From the NCBI RefSeq assembly GCF_001730525.1, contig NZ_MDFN01000022.1:22092-86091 (forward strand): a stretch of 64,000 nt of DNA. Direction: 5' to 3'. The number at the start of each line of letters is the position of its first letter. The stretch's first letter is position 1. Below the pieces are notes generated by a model. That model made no database searches, was not told the origin of the DNA, and saw only the letters and a program-made list of their open reading frames with translations. The position numbers were made by a program, and so were the translations under genes. Shown here piece after piece: positions 37,481 through 46,617 of this stretch. This DNA comes from Arcticibacter eurypsychrophilus (GTDB lineage: Bacteria; Bacteroidota; Bacteroidia; Sphingobacteriales; Sphingobacteriaceae).

Positions 37481-39640
37481 CTACTGTTTTATCGTAATTT
37501 CTATCTTTCCCCCATTCTTAAATAGGTCGTGTGGCACAAAATATCCGTTGTTTTCCTTGCCATCAACTTTTATAGAGGTTAAAACTCTACCCTTTCCAGG
37601 CTTGGTTATAGTCAGCACTTTCCCGCTGCTGGTTTTCCATTTTACCTCATCAAATAACGGAACCGTAACCAGGTATTCAGGATCAGTTGCCGAGAAGGTA
37701 TATAAACCCAATGCGCTAAATACATACCAAGCAGACATTTCCCCTGCATCATCCATTCCGCAAAGTGCCAAACCCTGGTCACCGATACCGTATAAATTAT
37801 TCAATATGTTATCGATCACTTTCTGTGACTTCTCTGGTTTGCCAACAAAATAATAAGCAAAAGGCACTTCATGATCAGGCTGATTGCCATGACAATACTG
37901 ACCAATCATAGTTTCTACATTTCGGGCAATATAATTGGGGTTCCATGGTAAGGTGAAAAGTGAATCTAATTTCGATTCAAATCTTTTTTCTCCGCCATAC
38001 AAGGCGATTAAGCCCTTCATATCATGTGGGGCAAAGAAAGATACCTGCCAGGCATTTGCCTCCCTGTACATATACTCATAATAAGGGAACTGAGGATTGA
38101 AATTTTTTATCCAATCACCATTTTCTAATCTGCCTCTCATAAACCGGGTAGATGGATCAAACATATTTTTATAGTTCTTAGATCTCGCCATGAGGATCCT
38201 GTAATTAGAAGTATCCCCTAACTTTTGGGCCATCTGAGCAAGTGAATAATCATCGTAAGAATACTCCAGCGTTTTCGATACACCAGCCTTGGCCTTGGTT
38301 TCTACCTCAGGATGCGGCACATCAGGATCAGAGATATACCCTTTTTTAATATATTCAGTAATATACGGACGGGCGCCACCTTCTACATTGGCATTTTTTA
38401 GTAGTATTTTATAAGTCCCTTTCACATCAAAATTGTCGATACCTCTTAAGTAAGCTCCTGCAATAGATGAAGCGCCATGGTCACCATGGAAAAAAGTAGG
38501 TATAAATCCGGTTTTATCCCCCACATCTTTCATTGATTTAATTACATCAAGCGTAACCTGTGGTGATATCAAGCCTAAAAGCACATCTTTATTTCGATAC
38601 GTATCCCACAAAGATGGCTCCGTATAATAATTAAAATCAGCCTTCACCACCTTTCTGGCTGCATCTGTAAACTCTCCGTTTACGTCACTGCGTAATGCTG
38701 GCCACAGAAAAGACCGGTACAAACATGAATAAAGCAGTTGCTTCTGCTTAGCGGTTCCCCCCTTTACCTGTACAGATGATAATAAGGTTTCCCATTTTTG
38801 TGTGGCTTCTTTCCGTACAGTATTAAATGTTTTATTGCCAATTTCCTGCAACAGATTCTGTTTTGCATTCGCTACACTTACAAATGACAATCCTATTTTG
38901 AGTTCAACAGGTCCACTGCTGCCATTTGACAAATGAACCATGGCAAAGCCTGTACGTTTACCTTCTTCAGTCTTTTCTAATTTTTCAATAGGGGTATTCA
39001 GACTGGCGTAGAAATAAATTCGCTCTCCGGTCTGCTGATATCCCTGTAAAGCAGATGTTCCTATCTGCTCAATACTCCAGTTTGATATGTTATTATTGGC
39101 TTTTGCCAGGTCAAAGAGAATTTGCCTGTCTTTGTTGTTTTTATATTCGTACTTGTGATAGCCACATCGTAGCGTAGAGGTCAAACTCACATTAACAGAA
39201 TAATCGTCAAGATAAACCTGGTAAAAACCAGGTGCAGAGCTCTCTTTCTTATGAGTAAACTTAGATCCAAACTTAGCTCCAGGATTTGAAACAGGCAATA
39301 TAGGTATATTACAAAGATTCCAATGCCCTTTATTGGTATGCGTAAATCCATAAATAACCGTATCCTCATACTGGTATCCTGCACCAGATCCATATGCTGT
39401 AATGGGACTTAATTGAACCATCGCGTTTGGCAATGAACTGCCCGGAAAGGTAAGTCCGGCCCATGATCTCCATCCCTGTGGCAACTTATATCCAATAATT
39501 TTAGGATCGGTAAGTGGTGCTGTGCCAATAAAAGTATTAACATACTTGGTAAGAGACGTTGTGGTTTGACTTTTACCAGCAGTTGAAGCAAGTAAAAACA
39601 GTAATACCAGGTTTAACGTGAAATTAATTGGATTCCTCAT
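37481..39640 (-). CDS. Secreted GH92 family alpha-mannosidase
   Basis: I choose the ATG at 39640 (MRNPINFTLNLVLLFLLAST, signal peptide; 719 residues); the frame extends to a TTG at 39664. GH92 hallmarks are present: VNTFIGTAP near the N-terminus, SLWDTYRNKDVLLGL, FFHGDHGASSIAGAYLRG, GNQPDHEVPFAYYF and the MDDAGEMSAWYVFSALGLY block that contains the family's catalytic Asp region. GH92 enzymes are calcium-dependent exo-alpha-mannosidases that invert configuration and usually trim N-glycan or yeast mannan. A second GH92 lies at 58114 with a clearly different sequence, so the two probably differ in linkage. Confidence 0.92.
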   Translation of the reverse strand: MRNPINFTLNLVLLFLLASTAGKSQTTTSLTKYVNTFIGTAPLTDPKIIGYKLPQGWRSWAGLTFPGSSLPNAMVQLSPITAYGSGAGYQYEDTVIYGFTHTNKGHWNLCNIPILPVSNPGAKFGSKFTHKKESSAPGFYQVYLDDYSVNVSLTSTLRCGYHKYEYKNNKDRQILFDLAKANNNISNWSIEQIGTSALQGYQQTGERIYFYASLNTPIEKLEKTEEGKRTGFAMVHLSNGSSGPVELKIGLSFVSVANAKQNLLQEIGNKTFNTVRKEATQKWETLLSSVQVKGGTAKQKQLLYSCLYRSFLWPALRSDVNGEFTDAARKVVKADFNYYTEPSLWDTYRNKDVLLGLISPQVTLDVIKSMKDVGDKTGFIPTFFHGDHGASSIAGAYLRGIDNFDVKGTYKILLKNANVEGGARPYITEYIKKGYISDPDVPHPEVETKAKAGVSKTLEYSYDDYSLAQMAQKLGDTSNYRILMARSKNYKNMFDPSTRFMRGRLENGDWIKNFNPQFPYYEYMYREANAWQVSFFAPHDMKGLIALYGGEKRFESKLDSLFTLPWNPNYIARNVETMIGQYCHGNQPDHEVPFAYYFVGKPEKSQKVIDNILNNLYGIGDQGLALCGMDDAGEMSAWYVFSALGLYTFSATDPEYLVTVPLFDEVKWKTSSGKVLTITKPGKGRVLTSIKVDGKENNGYFVPHDLFKNGGKIEITIKQ

Positions 39641-40012
39641 CTTTATGGAAATAATTTGGTTCAAATAATGTGTTTAATCATCTGTTGTATTCCTTACAAT
39701 TCGATAGCCCAACATCGCTGATCTGTTTTTATAGAATATGAATGCCAGACAATTGATCCTAATAATTTGCAAAATCATAATTATAGCTAAATTGGTTAAT
39801 GCATTTAGCATAAAGACAAAAATGGTCTTAAATTTTGAATAATTTCGATAAAAATAGAATTAAAAACAAGCTGAGCAAAACGAGGATGTAAGGTATGAAG
39901 TGCTGAAACTCATAATACAGTAGGGATTTGACCTGTCAAGTCATTCGTGTAAAAATTCAAATGAAGAGGGTATTGGGAGGGAAGAAGGAATAAAGTATCA
40001 GGATAGAGTTTT
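39641..40012. other. Intergenic stretch upstream of the GH92 gene
   Basis: About 370 AT-rich bases with many short stops on both strands. It must hold the leftward GH92 promoter. I see no gene, RNA structure or strong operator. Confidence 0.5.
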
Positions 40013-40054
40013 TAAAAAAAAATAAGGAGAGGATACGAATAACCCTTTCCTTAT
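40013..40054 (-). terminator. Terminator of the Fe-S carrier gene
   Basis: On the minus strand an 11-bp stem (40054-40043 with 40033-40022, one G-U pair) is followed by a run of nine T, 13 bases after the stop. Confidence 0.8.
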
Positions 40055-40066
40055 TAACTAATAACC

Positions 40067-40420
40067 TTACACCGCAAACGAGGTCCCGCATCCGCAAGTA
40101 CTCGATGCATTTGGGTTGTTAAACGTAAACCCACGTGAGTTTAATCCATCCTGGAAATCAATTTGCATCCCAGCAAGATAAAGACCATGTGTCTTATTCA
40201 TATATATTTTTACACCGTTATGCAAAAACTCCTGGTCCCCATCTTTTTTCTGATCAAAGCCTAAAATGTAAGTCATACCTGAGCATCCTCCACCTTCAAC
40301 ACCAATGCGTAAGCCGAACTCATCGTTAAGCTCCTGTTGCTGTTGTATTTTTTTAAGCTCTTTTGTTGCTCCTTCAGTGAAAGAAACCGGTATAAGTGAT
40401 GTTGCTGTCTCCATACTCAT
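40067..40420 (-). CDS. HesB/IscA-family iron-sulfur cluster carrier
   Basis: The 117-residue A-type carrier has the three invariant cysteines in GGGCSGMTY (about residue 46) and STCGCGTSF at the C-terminus (109 and 111). ATKELKKIQQQQ and GLRIGVEGG match the family start. It receives Fe-S clusters from the scaffold and passes them to target enzymes such as the radical-SAM proteins LipA, ThiC and ThiH in this window. Which of IscA, SufA or ErpA it corresponds to cannot be told. Two Met codons near the N-terminus (positions 1 and 3) are both possible starts. Confidence 0.93.
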   Translation of the reverse strand: MSMETATSLIPVSFTEGATKELKKIQQQQELNDEFGLRIGVEGGGCSGMTYILGFDQKKDGDQEFLHNGVKIYMNKTHGLYLAGMQIDFQDGLNSRGFTFNNPNASSTCGCGTSFAV

Positions 40421-40509
40421 TTCTTTTTTATATTTACACCAAATATAACCTTAATTCCTCATTTTTGTTTATCTAAGGGCGATTTGACGCTCTGACTACA
40501 AATAGTATA

Positions 40510-41043
40510 ATGCAATCAACCACACTGTTTTTACTTGATATTGCTAAATTAACATTATCAGGAACCCTACTTATTTTTATCGGATATCTCTTTGCAAGAC
40601 CTCATCTGGATCAGAAACTTAAAGTCCAGCTGCTCGATTTGAAAAAAGGAAGTCAGGCCGCAATACTGCCTCTTCGGCTTCAGGCTTACGAAAGAATCAT
40701 CTTACTGATGGAGCGGATTAATCCAGTGAATCTGCTGCTACGGACGAATACACCCGGTCTTACCCTCATTGAATATCAACAAATTCTCACTGCGGAAATC
40801 AGAAATGAATATCAGCATAATGTAACGCAGCAATTGTATGTGAACGAGACCTCATGGGCTTTGATCTCAAAATTGAAAGAGGATACCATCGCATTAATTA
40901 ATAATGCAGGCAAATCATTACCTGCTGATGCCTCACATATCGAATTAAGTAAACTTGTACTGCAGCATTTATCAACATTGGAAATTAATCCCTATGATGC
41001 AGCTCTTGTCGTTATCAGACAGGATATTCAACAATTATTTTAA
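40510..41043 (+). CDS. Membrane-anchored hypothetical protein conserved in Bacteroidetes
   Basis: The 177-residue protein has one N-terminal membrane segment (LFLLDIAKLTLSGTLLIFIG, residues 6-25) and a helical cytoplasmic domain (PLRLQAYERIILLMERINP, NEYQHNVTQQLYVNETSWAL). I associate it with an uncharacterised Bacteroidetes family (DUF7935-like) found near Fe-S and nucleotidase genes; no activity is known. The nucleotidase gene starts 17 bases downstream, so the three following genes may form one transcript. Confidence 0.7.
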   Translation: MQSTTLFLLDIAKLTLSGTLLIFIGYLFARPHLDQKLKVQLLDLKKGSQAAILPLRLQAYERIILLMERINPVNLLLRTNTPGLTLIEYQQILTAEIRNEYQHNVTQQLYVNETSWALISKLKEDTIALINNAGKSLPADASHIELSKLVLQHLSTLEINPYDAALVVIRQDIQQLF

Positions 41044-41060
41044 AACTCGTATATAAAAAA

Positions 41061-41825
41061 ATGGTCTTATTCTTATCACAAATTTTCCATAAAGCCAAAT
41101 GGATCCTGCCTGTGTTAGTAATCACACTAGCAGGATGCAGCCCGAAGCTTCATCTTTCCGGCAATACACCTCATCTGTATCCAATTAAAAATCTTCCGGC
41201 AGACTCATCTATACTAGCCTATTATAAATCCTATAAAGCCGGTATTGATTCTCAGATGAATACGGTGATTGGAGTGGCATCGGTCAATATTGAAAGAGGA
41301 CGTCCTGAGGGATTATTAAATAACCTGGTTGCCGACGTCATGTTTCAGGCCGGTAATGAGAACCACATAGAATTTGATTTCGCTCACACAAATTACTATT
41401 CACTCAGGAATCCCATCAGCGCAGGACCTATAAAAGCATTTAAGATCTATGAACTCATGCCCTTTGAAAATTATTTCGTAACCGTAAAGCTCAAAGGAGC
41501 AGACATCCTCGATTTATTCAACTATATGGCAGCAGGAGGAGGCGATCCAATTTCGGGAGCTACGTTCTGCATTAAAGACGGAAAGGCATCTGATATTATG
41601 ATTCAGGGCATCCCTTTTGATGTATCAAGGGACTATACCGTATTAACCAATGATTATTTAGCGAATGGTGGCGATAAGGCAGTGATCTATACCAGGGCAC
41701 TAAAGCGCACAGAGAGTACCATTAAGGTAAGAGATGCCCTGTTGAACTATATTAAACAACAGCAAGCTGCCGGCAAATCCATCAATCCTAAACTTGATCA
41801 CCGAATCCAAACTATTAAACTTTGA
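41061..41825 (+). CDS. 5'-nucleotidase C-terminal domain as a separate lipoprotein
   Basis: The 254-residue protein carries only the substrate-binding domain of UshA-type 5'-nucleotidases: GLLNNLVADVMFQ, FDFAHTNYYSLRNPISAG, GPIKAFKIYELMPFEN, VTVKLKGADILDLFNY and DYTVLTNDYLANGGD. A lipoprotein signal is at the start (LVITLAGCSPK, Cys about residue 22). The metallophosphatase half is encoded by the next gene, so the enzyme is split in two with the order of the domains reversed relative to UshA. The pair probably assembles in the periplasm to hydrolyse nucleotides. Confidence 0.9.
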   Translation: MVLFLSQIFHKAKWILPVLVITLAGCSPKLHLSGNTPHLYPIKNLPADSSILAYYKSYKAGIDSQMNTVIGVASVNIERGRPEGLLNNLVADVMFQAGNENHIEFDFAHTNYYSLRNPISAGPIKAFKIYELMPFENYFVTVKLKGADILDLFNYMAAGGGDPISGATFCIKDGKASDIMIQGIPFDVSRDYTVLTNDYLANGGDKAVIYTRALKRTESTIKVRDALLNYIKQQQAAGKSINPKLDHRIQTIKL

Positions 41826-41827
41826 TC

Positions 41828-42766
41828 ATGAATAGAAGAAAATTTATCAAAAATACATTGACATGTTCCGCTCTTATCGCATTAAGCTCCGGATACCAGG
41901 ATGTTTTTGCTGCAGATCAGCGCGTAAAATTGACTATTCTACATACCAATGATGTTCATAGCCGGATAGATCCTTTCCCCATGGACGATATTAAATATGC
42001 AGGTATGGGTGGTGTAGCATCTCGCGCCGCCTTAATTAAAAAGATCAGGCAAGAGGAGGAACATGTTCTTCTTTTCGATGCTGGCGATATCTTTCAGGGT
42101 ACCCCTTATTTTAATTTCTATGGCGGAGAGCCTGAAGTTAAGATGATGTCATTGATGGGATATGATGCAGGAACAATGGGCAACCACGATTTCGATAATG
42201 GAGTAGAAGGATTCGTCAAGCAATTGCCACATGCTAATTTTCCAATCCTTACCGCAAACTATGATTTTTCGGACACTCCCTTATATGGGAAAACAAAACC
42301 CTACCAGGTATTTAAAAAAGGCAGACTGAAAATAGGGGTTTATGGAGTCTGTATCCAACTCGATGGATTGGTTAATATGGAGCAATTTGGAAATACCAAA
42401 TACCTCGATCCTATCAAGAAGGCGCAGGAGATTGAGGTGCATCTGAAGAACAATGAAGATTGCGATATGATCATTTGTCTGTCGCATCTGGGATATATGT
42501 ACGATACGGATAAGGTATCCGATGTAGTGTTGGCACAAAATACGTCTTATACAGATTTGATCATCGGCGGACATACCCATACGTTCCTTGCCGTTCCCGA
42601 CAGCATTCTAAATAAGAGGGATAAAAAGGTGATCATTAATCAGGTAGGTTTCGCCGGAATTAATCTGGGACGTCTGGATTTTGTCTTCGAAAGTAAAATT
42701 TCAGGCAAAATGACCTATACTTCTGCTGTTGAGCCTGTTAAATTATTTTCAAATTTTAATTCCTAA
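41828..42766 (+). CDS. 5'-nucleotidase metallophosphatase domain, Tat-type signal
   Basis: I use the ATG at 41828 (MNRRKFIKNTLTCSALIALS, a twin-arginine signal; 312 residues), two bases after the previous stop; an upstream TTG start is unlikely. The metallophosphatase motifs are complete: LTILHTNDVHSRI, LLFDAGDIFQGTPYF, TMGNHDFDNG and DLIIGGHTHTF, binding two metals. It is the catalytic partner of the preceding C-terminal domain protein. Tat export of one half and lipoprotein export of the other suggest the halves meet only in the periplasm. Confidence 0.92.
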   Translation: MNRRKFIKNTLTCSALIALSSGYQDVFAADQRVKLTILHTNDVHSRIDPFPMDDIKYAGMGGVASRAALIKKIRQEEEHVLLFDAGDIFQGTPYFNFYGGEPEVKMMSLMGYDAGTMGNHDFDNGVEGFVKQLPHANFPILTANYDFSDTPLYGKTKPYQVFKKGRLKIGVYGVCIQLDGLVNMEQFGNTKYLDPIKKAQEIEVHLKNNEDCDMIICLSHLGYMYDTDKVSDVVLAQNTSYTDLIIGGHTHTFLAVPDSILNKRDKKVIINQVGFAGINLGRLDFVFESKISGKMTYTSAVEPVKLFSNFNS

Positions 42767-42858
42767 ACCGAGTATTTTTTCGAATATTCGATGTTCCAAA
42801 TCGGTCGTTGAAATCTTCACTGCATTGCTTGGAAATCAAATTATTAACAAAACGCTTC

Positions 42859-44286
42859 ATGGAAAAAACTGGTACTAATGTTTGGAATAACTGTCTTCAG
42901 ATCATAAAGGACAATATTCCGACTCAAAGCTATAAGACCTGGTTTGAGCCAATAAAAGCATTGCGTCTGGAAGGAAATGTGTTGACCATACAGGTGCCTA
43001 GTTTATTCTTTTACGAATGGCTGGAAGAGCATTATGTTGGTCTTTTACGGAAAACCGTAAAAAAGCAATTAGGAGACGAAGGTCGCCTGGAATACAATAT
43101 AGTTGTTGAGAAGTCGTCGAGTAGTAAACCATTTACTACCAATATGCCCTCTACCGGAAATGGGTCCGAAGCAAAATACCAATCCATACCAGTAGCCGTA
43201 ACGTTAAATAAGGATATTAAAAATCCATTTGTGATACCTGGTTTGAAAAAACTTCAGGTTGACCCTCAGTTAAATCCCAATTATTGTTTTGAGAATTTTA
43301 TAGAAGGGGATTGTAACCGTCTTGCCCGCTCGGCAGGTTACGCGGTAGCAGCAAAACCCGGAGGCACTGCATTTAACCCACTACTCCTTTATGGGGGTGT
43401 CGGTCTTGGTAAAACTCACCTTGGTCAGGCTATCGGAAACGAAATCAAACGCACCAATCCCGAAAAGCTCGTGATTTATGTGTCCTGCGAAAAGTTCTGT
43501 CAGCAGTTTGTGGATTCACTGAAAAACAACACCATCAATGATTTCGTGAATTTCTACCAGGCTATGGATGTAATCATCATGGATGATGTGCATAACTTCG
43601 CCGGCAAGGAAAAAACACAGGATATTTTCTTCCATATTTTTAACCACCTGCACCAGTCCGGCAAACAGTTGATTCTAACATCCGACCGTGCGCCTAAAGA
43701 CATTACAGGATTAGAGGATAGACTCTTGAGTCGTTTTAAATGGGGACTCTCTGCAGATTTACAGGTTCCTGATCTGGAAACCCGTATGGCTATCCTAAAG
43801 AAGAAAATGTATGCCGATGGTATTGAACTACCTTCAGAGGTAATTGAATACGTGGCACATAATATCGATAACAATGTCCGCGAATTAGAAGGAGCTATGG
43901 TTTCTTTACTAGCTCAATCTACATTGAACAAGAAAGAGATTAACCTGGCTCTGGCTAAGTCCATGCTCAAAAACTTCATCAAACATACTTCCAGAGAGAT
44001 TTCAATGGAATATATACAAAAGCTTGTTTGTGAGTATTTTGAAGTGCCAATAGAGATGGTTAAATCAAAAACCAGGAAGAGGGAAATTGTTCAGGCCCGT
44101 CAGATCTCGATGTATCTTGCTAAAAGCCACACCAAGACCTCATTGAAATCAATTGGTCAGTTCTTTGGTGGACGCGATCATTCTACAGTAATATATGCTT
44201 GTCAGACGGTTGAAGACTTGATTGATACCGATAAAAAGTTTAAGAATTATGTACAGGATATCCAGAAGAAACTCAAAATGAGTTAA
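42859..44286 (+). CDS. dnaA: Chromosomal replication initiator DnaA
   Basis: I choose ATG 42859 (MEKTGTNVWNNCLQIIKDN, the conserved DnaA start; 475 residues) over one 51 bases upstream. Domain I is residues 1-90. The AAA+ domain III has Walker A LYGGVGLGKTHLGQAIGNEI and Walker B VIIMDDVHNFAGK. Domain IV has the DNA-binding signature FFGGRDHSTVIYA. It unwinds the origin. No cluster of TTATCCACA-like boxes is visible on either side, and dnaN is absent, so the origin need not be here. A terminator follows. Confidence 0.97.
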   Translation: MEKTGTNVWNNCLQIIKDNIPTQSYKTWFEPIKALRLEGNVLTIQVPSLFFYEWLEEHYVGLLRKTVKKQLGDEGRLEYNIVVEKSSSSKPFTTNMPSTGNGSEAKYQSIPVAVTLNKDIKNPFVIPGLKKLQVDPQLNPNYCFENFIEGDCNRLARSAGYAVAAKPGGTAFNPLLLYGGVGLGKTHLGQAIGNEIKRTNPEKLVIYVSCEKFCQQFVDSLKNNTINDFVNFYQAMDVIIMDDVHNFAGKEKTQDIFFHIFNHLHQSGKQLILTSDRAPKDITGLEDRLLSRFKWGLSADLQVPDLETRMAILKKKMYADGIELPSEVIEYVAHNIDNNVRELEGAMVSLLAQSTLNKKEINLALAKSMLKNFIKHTSREISMEYIQKLVCEYFEVPIEMVKSKTRKREIVQARQISMYLAKSHTKTSLKSIGQFFGGRDHSTVIYACQTVEDLIDTDKKFKNYVQDIQKKLKMS

Positions 44287-44307
44287 ACCCGTGTTTATTT
44301 TAAACAT

Positions 44308-44345
44308 AAAAAAGGGCAATCTCCATTACGAGGTTGCCTTTTTTG
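44308..44345 (+). terminator. Rho-independent terminator of dnaA
   Basis: AAAAAAGGGCAATCTC pairs with GAGGTTGCCTTTTTT around a CATTAC loop, ending in a T-run; it can also serve the leftward Nudix gene. Confidence 0.85.
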
Positions 44346-44361
44346 CTATAAGACAATATAA

Positions 44362-44910
44362 TTAAAGCTTTCCCAATTTCGCTAAAGCGAAAAAGATGCT
44401 GCTGATATGTAATGCCTGTTCAATTTTATTCTGAAATACCAGTTCTTTTAATTCGGGTACACTAACCGTAAACACTTCGATCTCTTCTTTTCCATCCAGA
44501 TCCTGCTCCTGCACCTTTTTGCCTCCTGTAAGGATAAAACTGTGCGTCAGGTTAGATGAAGTTGAAGGATTGGCATAAACCTGGCAAATCGGCTCTAAGG
44601 TATCGAAAGCGTAACCGGTTTCTTCCAGCAATTCCCGAACTACCGCCTCTTCAGGTGTCTCCCCCGGATCTATACAACCACCTGGAATTTCAGTAAAGAC
44701 CTTTTCCGCTCCATGACGATACTGCCGGATGAGTAATACCTTACCCTCTTCTGTAAATGCCACTGCATTTACCCAGTCCGGATATTCCAGCACATAATAA
44801 TCATCGACTATCTTGCCATCGGGCATGCGGCAAGTATCCACGCGTAACGTTGCCCACTGCTTCTTAACCAGATATTTAGAAGATAATTTCTCCCAATTCA
44901 GATTACTCAT
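44362..44910 (-). CDS. Nudix hydrolase, ADP-ribose pyrophosphatase type
   Basis: The 182-residue protein contains the full Nudix box GGCIDPGETPEEAVVRELLE followed by ETGY, the GX5EX7REUXEEXGU metal site. DDYYVLEYPDWVNAVAFTEE and VLLIRQYRHGAEKVFTEIPG before it are typical of the NudF/ADP-ribose group. It hydrolyses nucleoside diphosphate derivatives in the cytoplasm. The start overlaps the end of the DUF6483 gene by eight bases, so they are co-transcribed. Confidence 0.9.
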   Translation of the reverse strand: MSNLNWEKLSSKYLVKKQWATLRVDTCRMPDGKIVDDYYVLEYPDWVNAVAFTEEGKVLLIRQYRHGAEKVFTEIPGGCIDPGETPEEAVVRELLEETGYAFDTLEPICQVYANPSTSSNLTHSFILTGGKKVQEQDLDGKEEIEVFTVSVPELKELVFQNKIEQALHISSIFFALAKLGKL

Positions 44911-45313
44911 ATTGCTGAGTATTTAAAAAATTGGTGATTTGCTCCCGTCGCGCAATGTTCTCAAAACTTTGCTGATGGTGTTCAGTTTCCAATAAATTAA
45001 GAATGGCAGCCGTTTTATGAAGTATCAAAATAGTTTCCTTTTCTTCTTGAAATGGATATACGGTTTCAAACAAAAGCTGCGCTAAGAGGTTCAGCTTTGA
45101 TGCCGAATACGTATTTGCGTTTAAAAATAATTGAAAATCTTCCACACCTGAAGTTTCCAGATATTCTCTAGTGAGTCCGAAATTATCAGAAAGAGCCTGA
45201 AAGGCTAAGTCCATTCCATCATCTACATTTCCATCATTTTTAAGCCCCAATATCTTAGCCAATATTTGGCCCAGCTTCTGAATTTCAGCTTCTATAAAGT
45301 CTTTTCGTATCAT
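44903..45313 (-). CDS. DUF6483-like hypothetical protein
   Basis: The 136-residue all-helical soluble protein (MIRKDFIEAEIQKLGQILAK, then LNLLAQLLFETVYPFQEEKE) resembles the DUF6483 family. No catalytic motif, signal peptide or membrane segment is visible. It is co-transcribed with the Nudix gene by overlap. Function unknown. Confidence 0.7.
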   Translation of the reverse strand: MIRKDFIEAEIQKLGQILAKILGLKNDGNVDDGMDLAFQALSDNFGLTREYLETSGVEDFQLFLNANTYSASKLNLLAQLLFETVYPFQEEKETILILHKTAAILNLLETEHHQQSFENIARREQITNFLNTQQYE

Positions 45314-45345
45314 GGTTAATAAAATTCTATGTTTAACTCCTTAAA

Positions 45346-46149
45346 TTACCAGCTGCCGCTTGATCCGCCACCGCCAAAACTACCGCCACCGAATCCGCCA
45401 AAGCCACCGCCTCCACCACCAAAACCGCCTCCGCTATTTCCGCCGCCAAAGCCGCCACCTCCACCGCCGCCGCGACCAGCCATGCCGGCAAGCAAACTCC
45501 ACCATAATAATCCTGCACCACCACGACCTCCGATCACTCGCCCGCCGCCACCACCGCCACCACCTTTAGAGGCGATAACAGCAATTACGATAACAGCAAG
45601 TATGATCAATCCAACCGGAAAACCTCCCGATCTTGATTTACCTTTAGGCGGTGCATCATTTTTATATTCACCCTTGGTATAGGATATAATGGCATTCGTA
45701 GCTTTATCTAAGCCGGAATAATAGTCTCCTTGTTTAAAATAAGGCTTAATATCATTTTCAATAATCTGATGAGTAATGGCATCAGGAAGAGCACCTTCTA
45801 CACCATATCCGGTTTGAATAGTTACTTTTCGATCGTCAATTGCCGCAAGAAGCACCACGCCATTGTTCTTCCCTTTCTGACCCACCCCCCAGTTTTCTGC
45901 CAGCTTAACCGTATAATCAGCTATGTCATAAACACCTATAGATTTGATCAGCACGACAGCAATCTGTGTAGAAGAGGTGTCATTAAAGGCAACTAATTTT
46001 TGCTCCAGACGGTTAGTTTGTTCAGCCGAAAGGGTATTGGTAAAATCAGTCACCAGTCGGTCCGATTTAGGAGGAAGCTCTTGAGCCCTTAGCCCTGCAG
46101 TAATTAAAAGGAAGGAAAGTGCTAGTAATAAACCTTGTTTTACATTCAT
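45346..46149 (-). CDS. Exported TPM-domain protein with Gly-rich tail (YgcG-like)
   Basis: A signal peptide (MNVKQGLLLALSFLLITAGL) is followed by a TPM domain (about 30-150; LVTDFTNTLSAEQTNRLEQK, STQIAVVLIKSIG, NWGVGQKGKNNGVVLLAAID, YGVEGALPDA). A transmembrane helix (VGLIILAVIVIAVIAS) follows, then a 70-residue tail made almost only of Gly with Phe, Ser and Arg. Proteins of this layout are common next to lemA and are thought to act in membrane-protein or photosystem repair and phosphatase-like roles; the true function is unsettled. It is the last gene of a lemA-TPM-TPM operon. Confidence 0.88.
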   Translation of the reverse strand: MNVKQGLLLALSFLLITAGLRAQELPPKSDRLVTDFTNTLSAEQTNRLEQKLVAFNDTSSTQIAVVLIKSIGVYDIADYTVKLAENWGVGQKGKNNGVVLLAAIDDRKVTIQTGYGVEGALPDAITHQIIENDIKPYFKQGDYYSGLDKATNAIISYTKGEYKNDAPPKGKSRSGGFPVGLIILAVIVIAVIASKGGGGGGGGRVIGGRGGAGLLWWSLLAGMAGRGGGGGGGFGGGNSGGGFGGGGGGFGGFGGGSFGGGGSSGSW

Positions 46150-46167
46150 GTTGGTTCGCTAATCTTA

Positions 46168-46608
46168 TCAGATGTAAGAAATATCATCTGATAACTCATT
46201 TTTATCACCATTTCTTGCCGGAAATAGTTTCTTAAGCTGCTCACCTGCAGCAGTTATCCCTGCAATTACGCCCAAAGAAAGATTTTCGCTCTTAAAATGT
46301 GCAAGCATTGTCTCTTTCGTCGTATCCCAAAAGTCTGCAGGAACCCGGGCATTTATGCCTTCATCACCTATAATGGCAAATTTATGGTCATCCGTTGCAA
46401 TATAAATCAGGACGCCATTGCGTAATGCAGTCTTGTCCATTCCAATCTTAAGAAAATAGATCGATGCCCGTTCAAAAGCATCAGGAACAGGGCATTTTTT
46501 CTCTATGCAAATCCGGATCTCTCCGGATGTACTCTTTTCTGCATGCTCAATTGCTTTACGGATATCTTCTTGTTCGATATCCGTAAAAATAGCTGAATTC
46601 TTACTCAT
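46168..46608 (-). CDS. Second TPM-domain protein
   Basis: The 146-residue protein is a bare TPM domain: IRKAIEHAEKSTSGEIRICI, FLKIGMDKTALRNGVLIYIA, DHKFAIIGDEGINARVP and SLGVIAGITAAGEQLKKLFP. There is no signal peptide, unlike its neighbour, so it is probably cytoplasmic or bound to the membrane through a partner. Spacing to lemA (9 bases) and to the next TPM gene (18 bases) shows one operon. Confidence 0.88.
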   Translation of the reverse strand: MSKNSAIFTDIEQEDIRKAIEHAEKSTSGEIRICIEKKCPVPDAFERASIYFLKIGMDKTALRNGVLIYIATDDHKFAIIGDEGINARVPADFWDTTKETMLAHFKSENLSLGVIAGITAAGEQLKKLFPARNGDKNELSDDISYI

Positions 46609-46617
46609 GTTGCTGGT

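Noticed and set aside
42767..42858. Replication origin upstream of dnaA
   Set aside because: Only 92 bases, without DnaA boxes or an AT-rich unwinding region.
45329..45682. Proline-rich 117-codon frame
   Set aside because: It is the antisense of the Gly-rich tail of the TPM protein.
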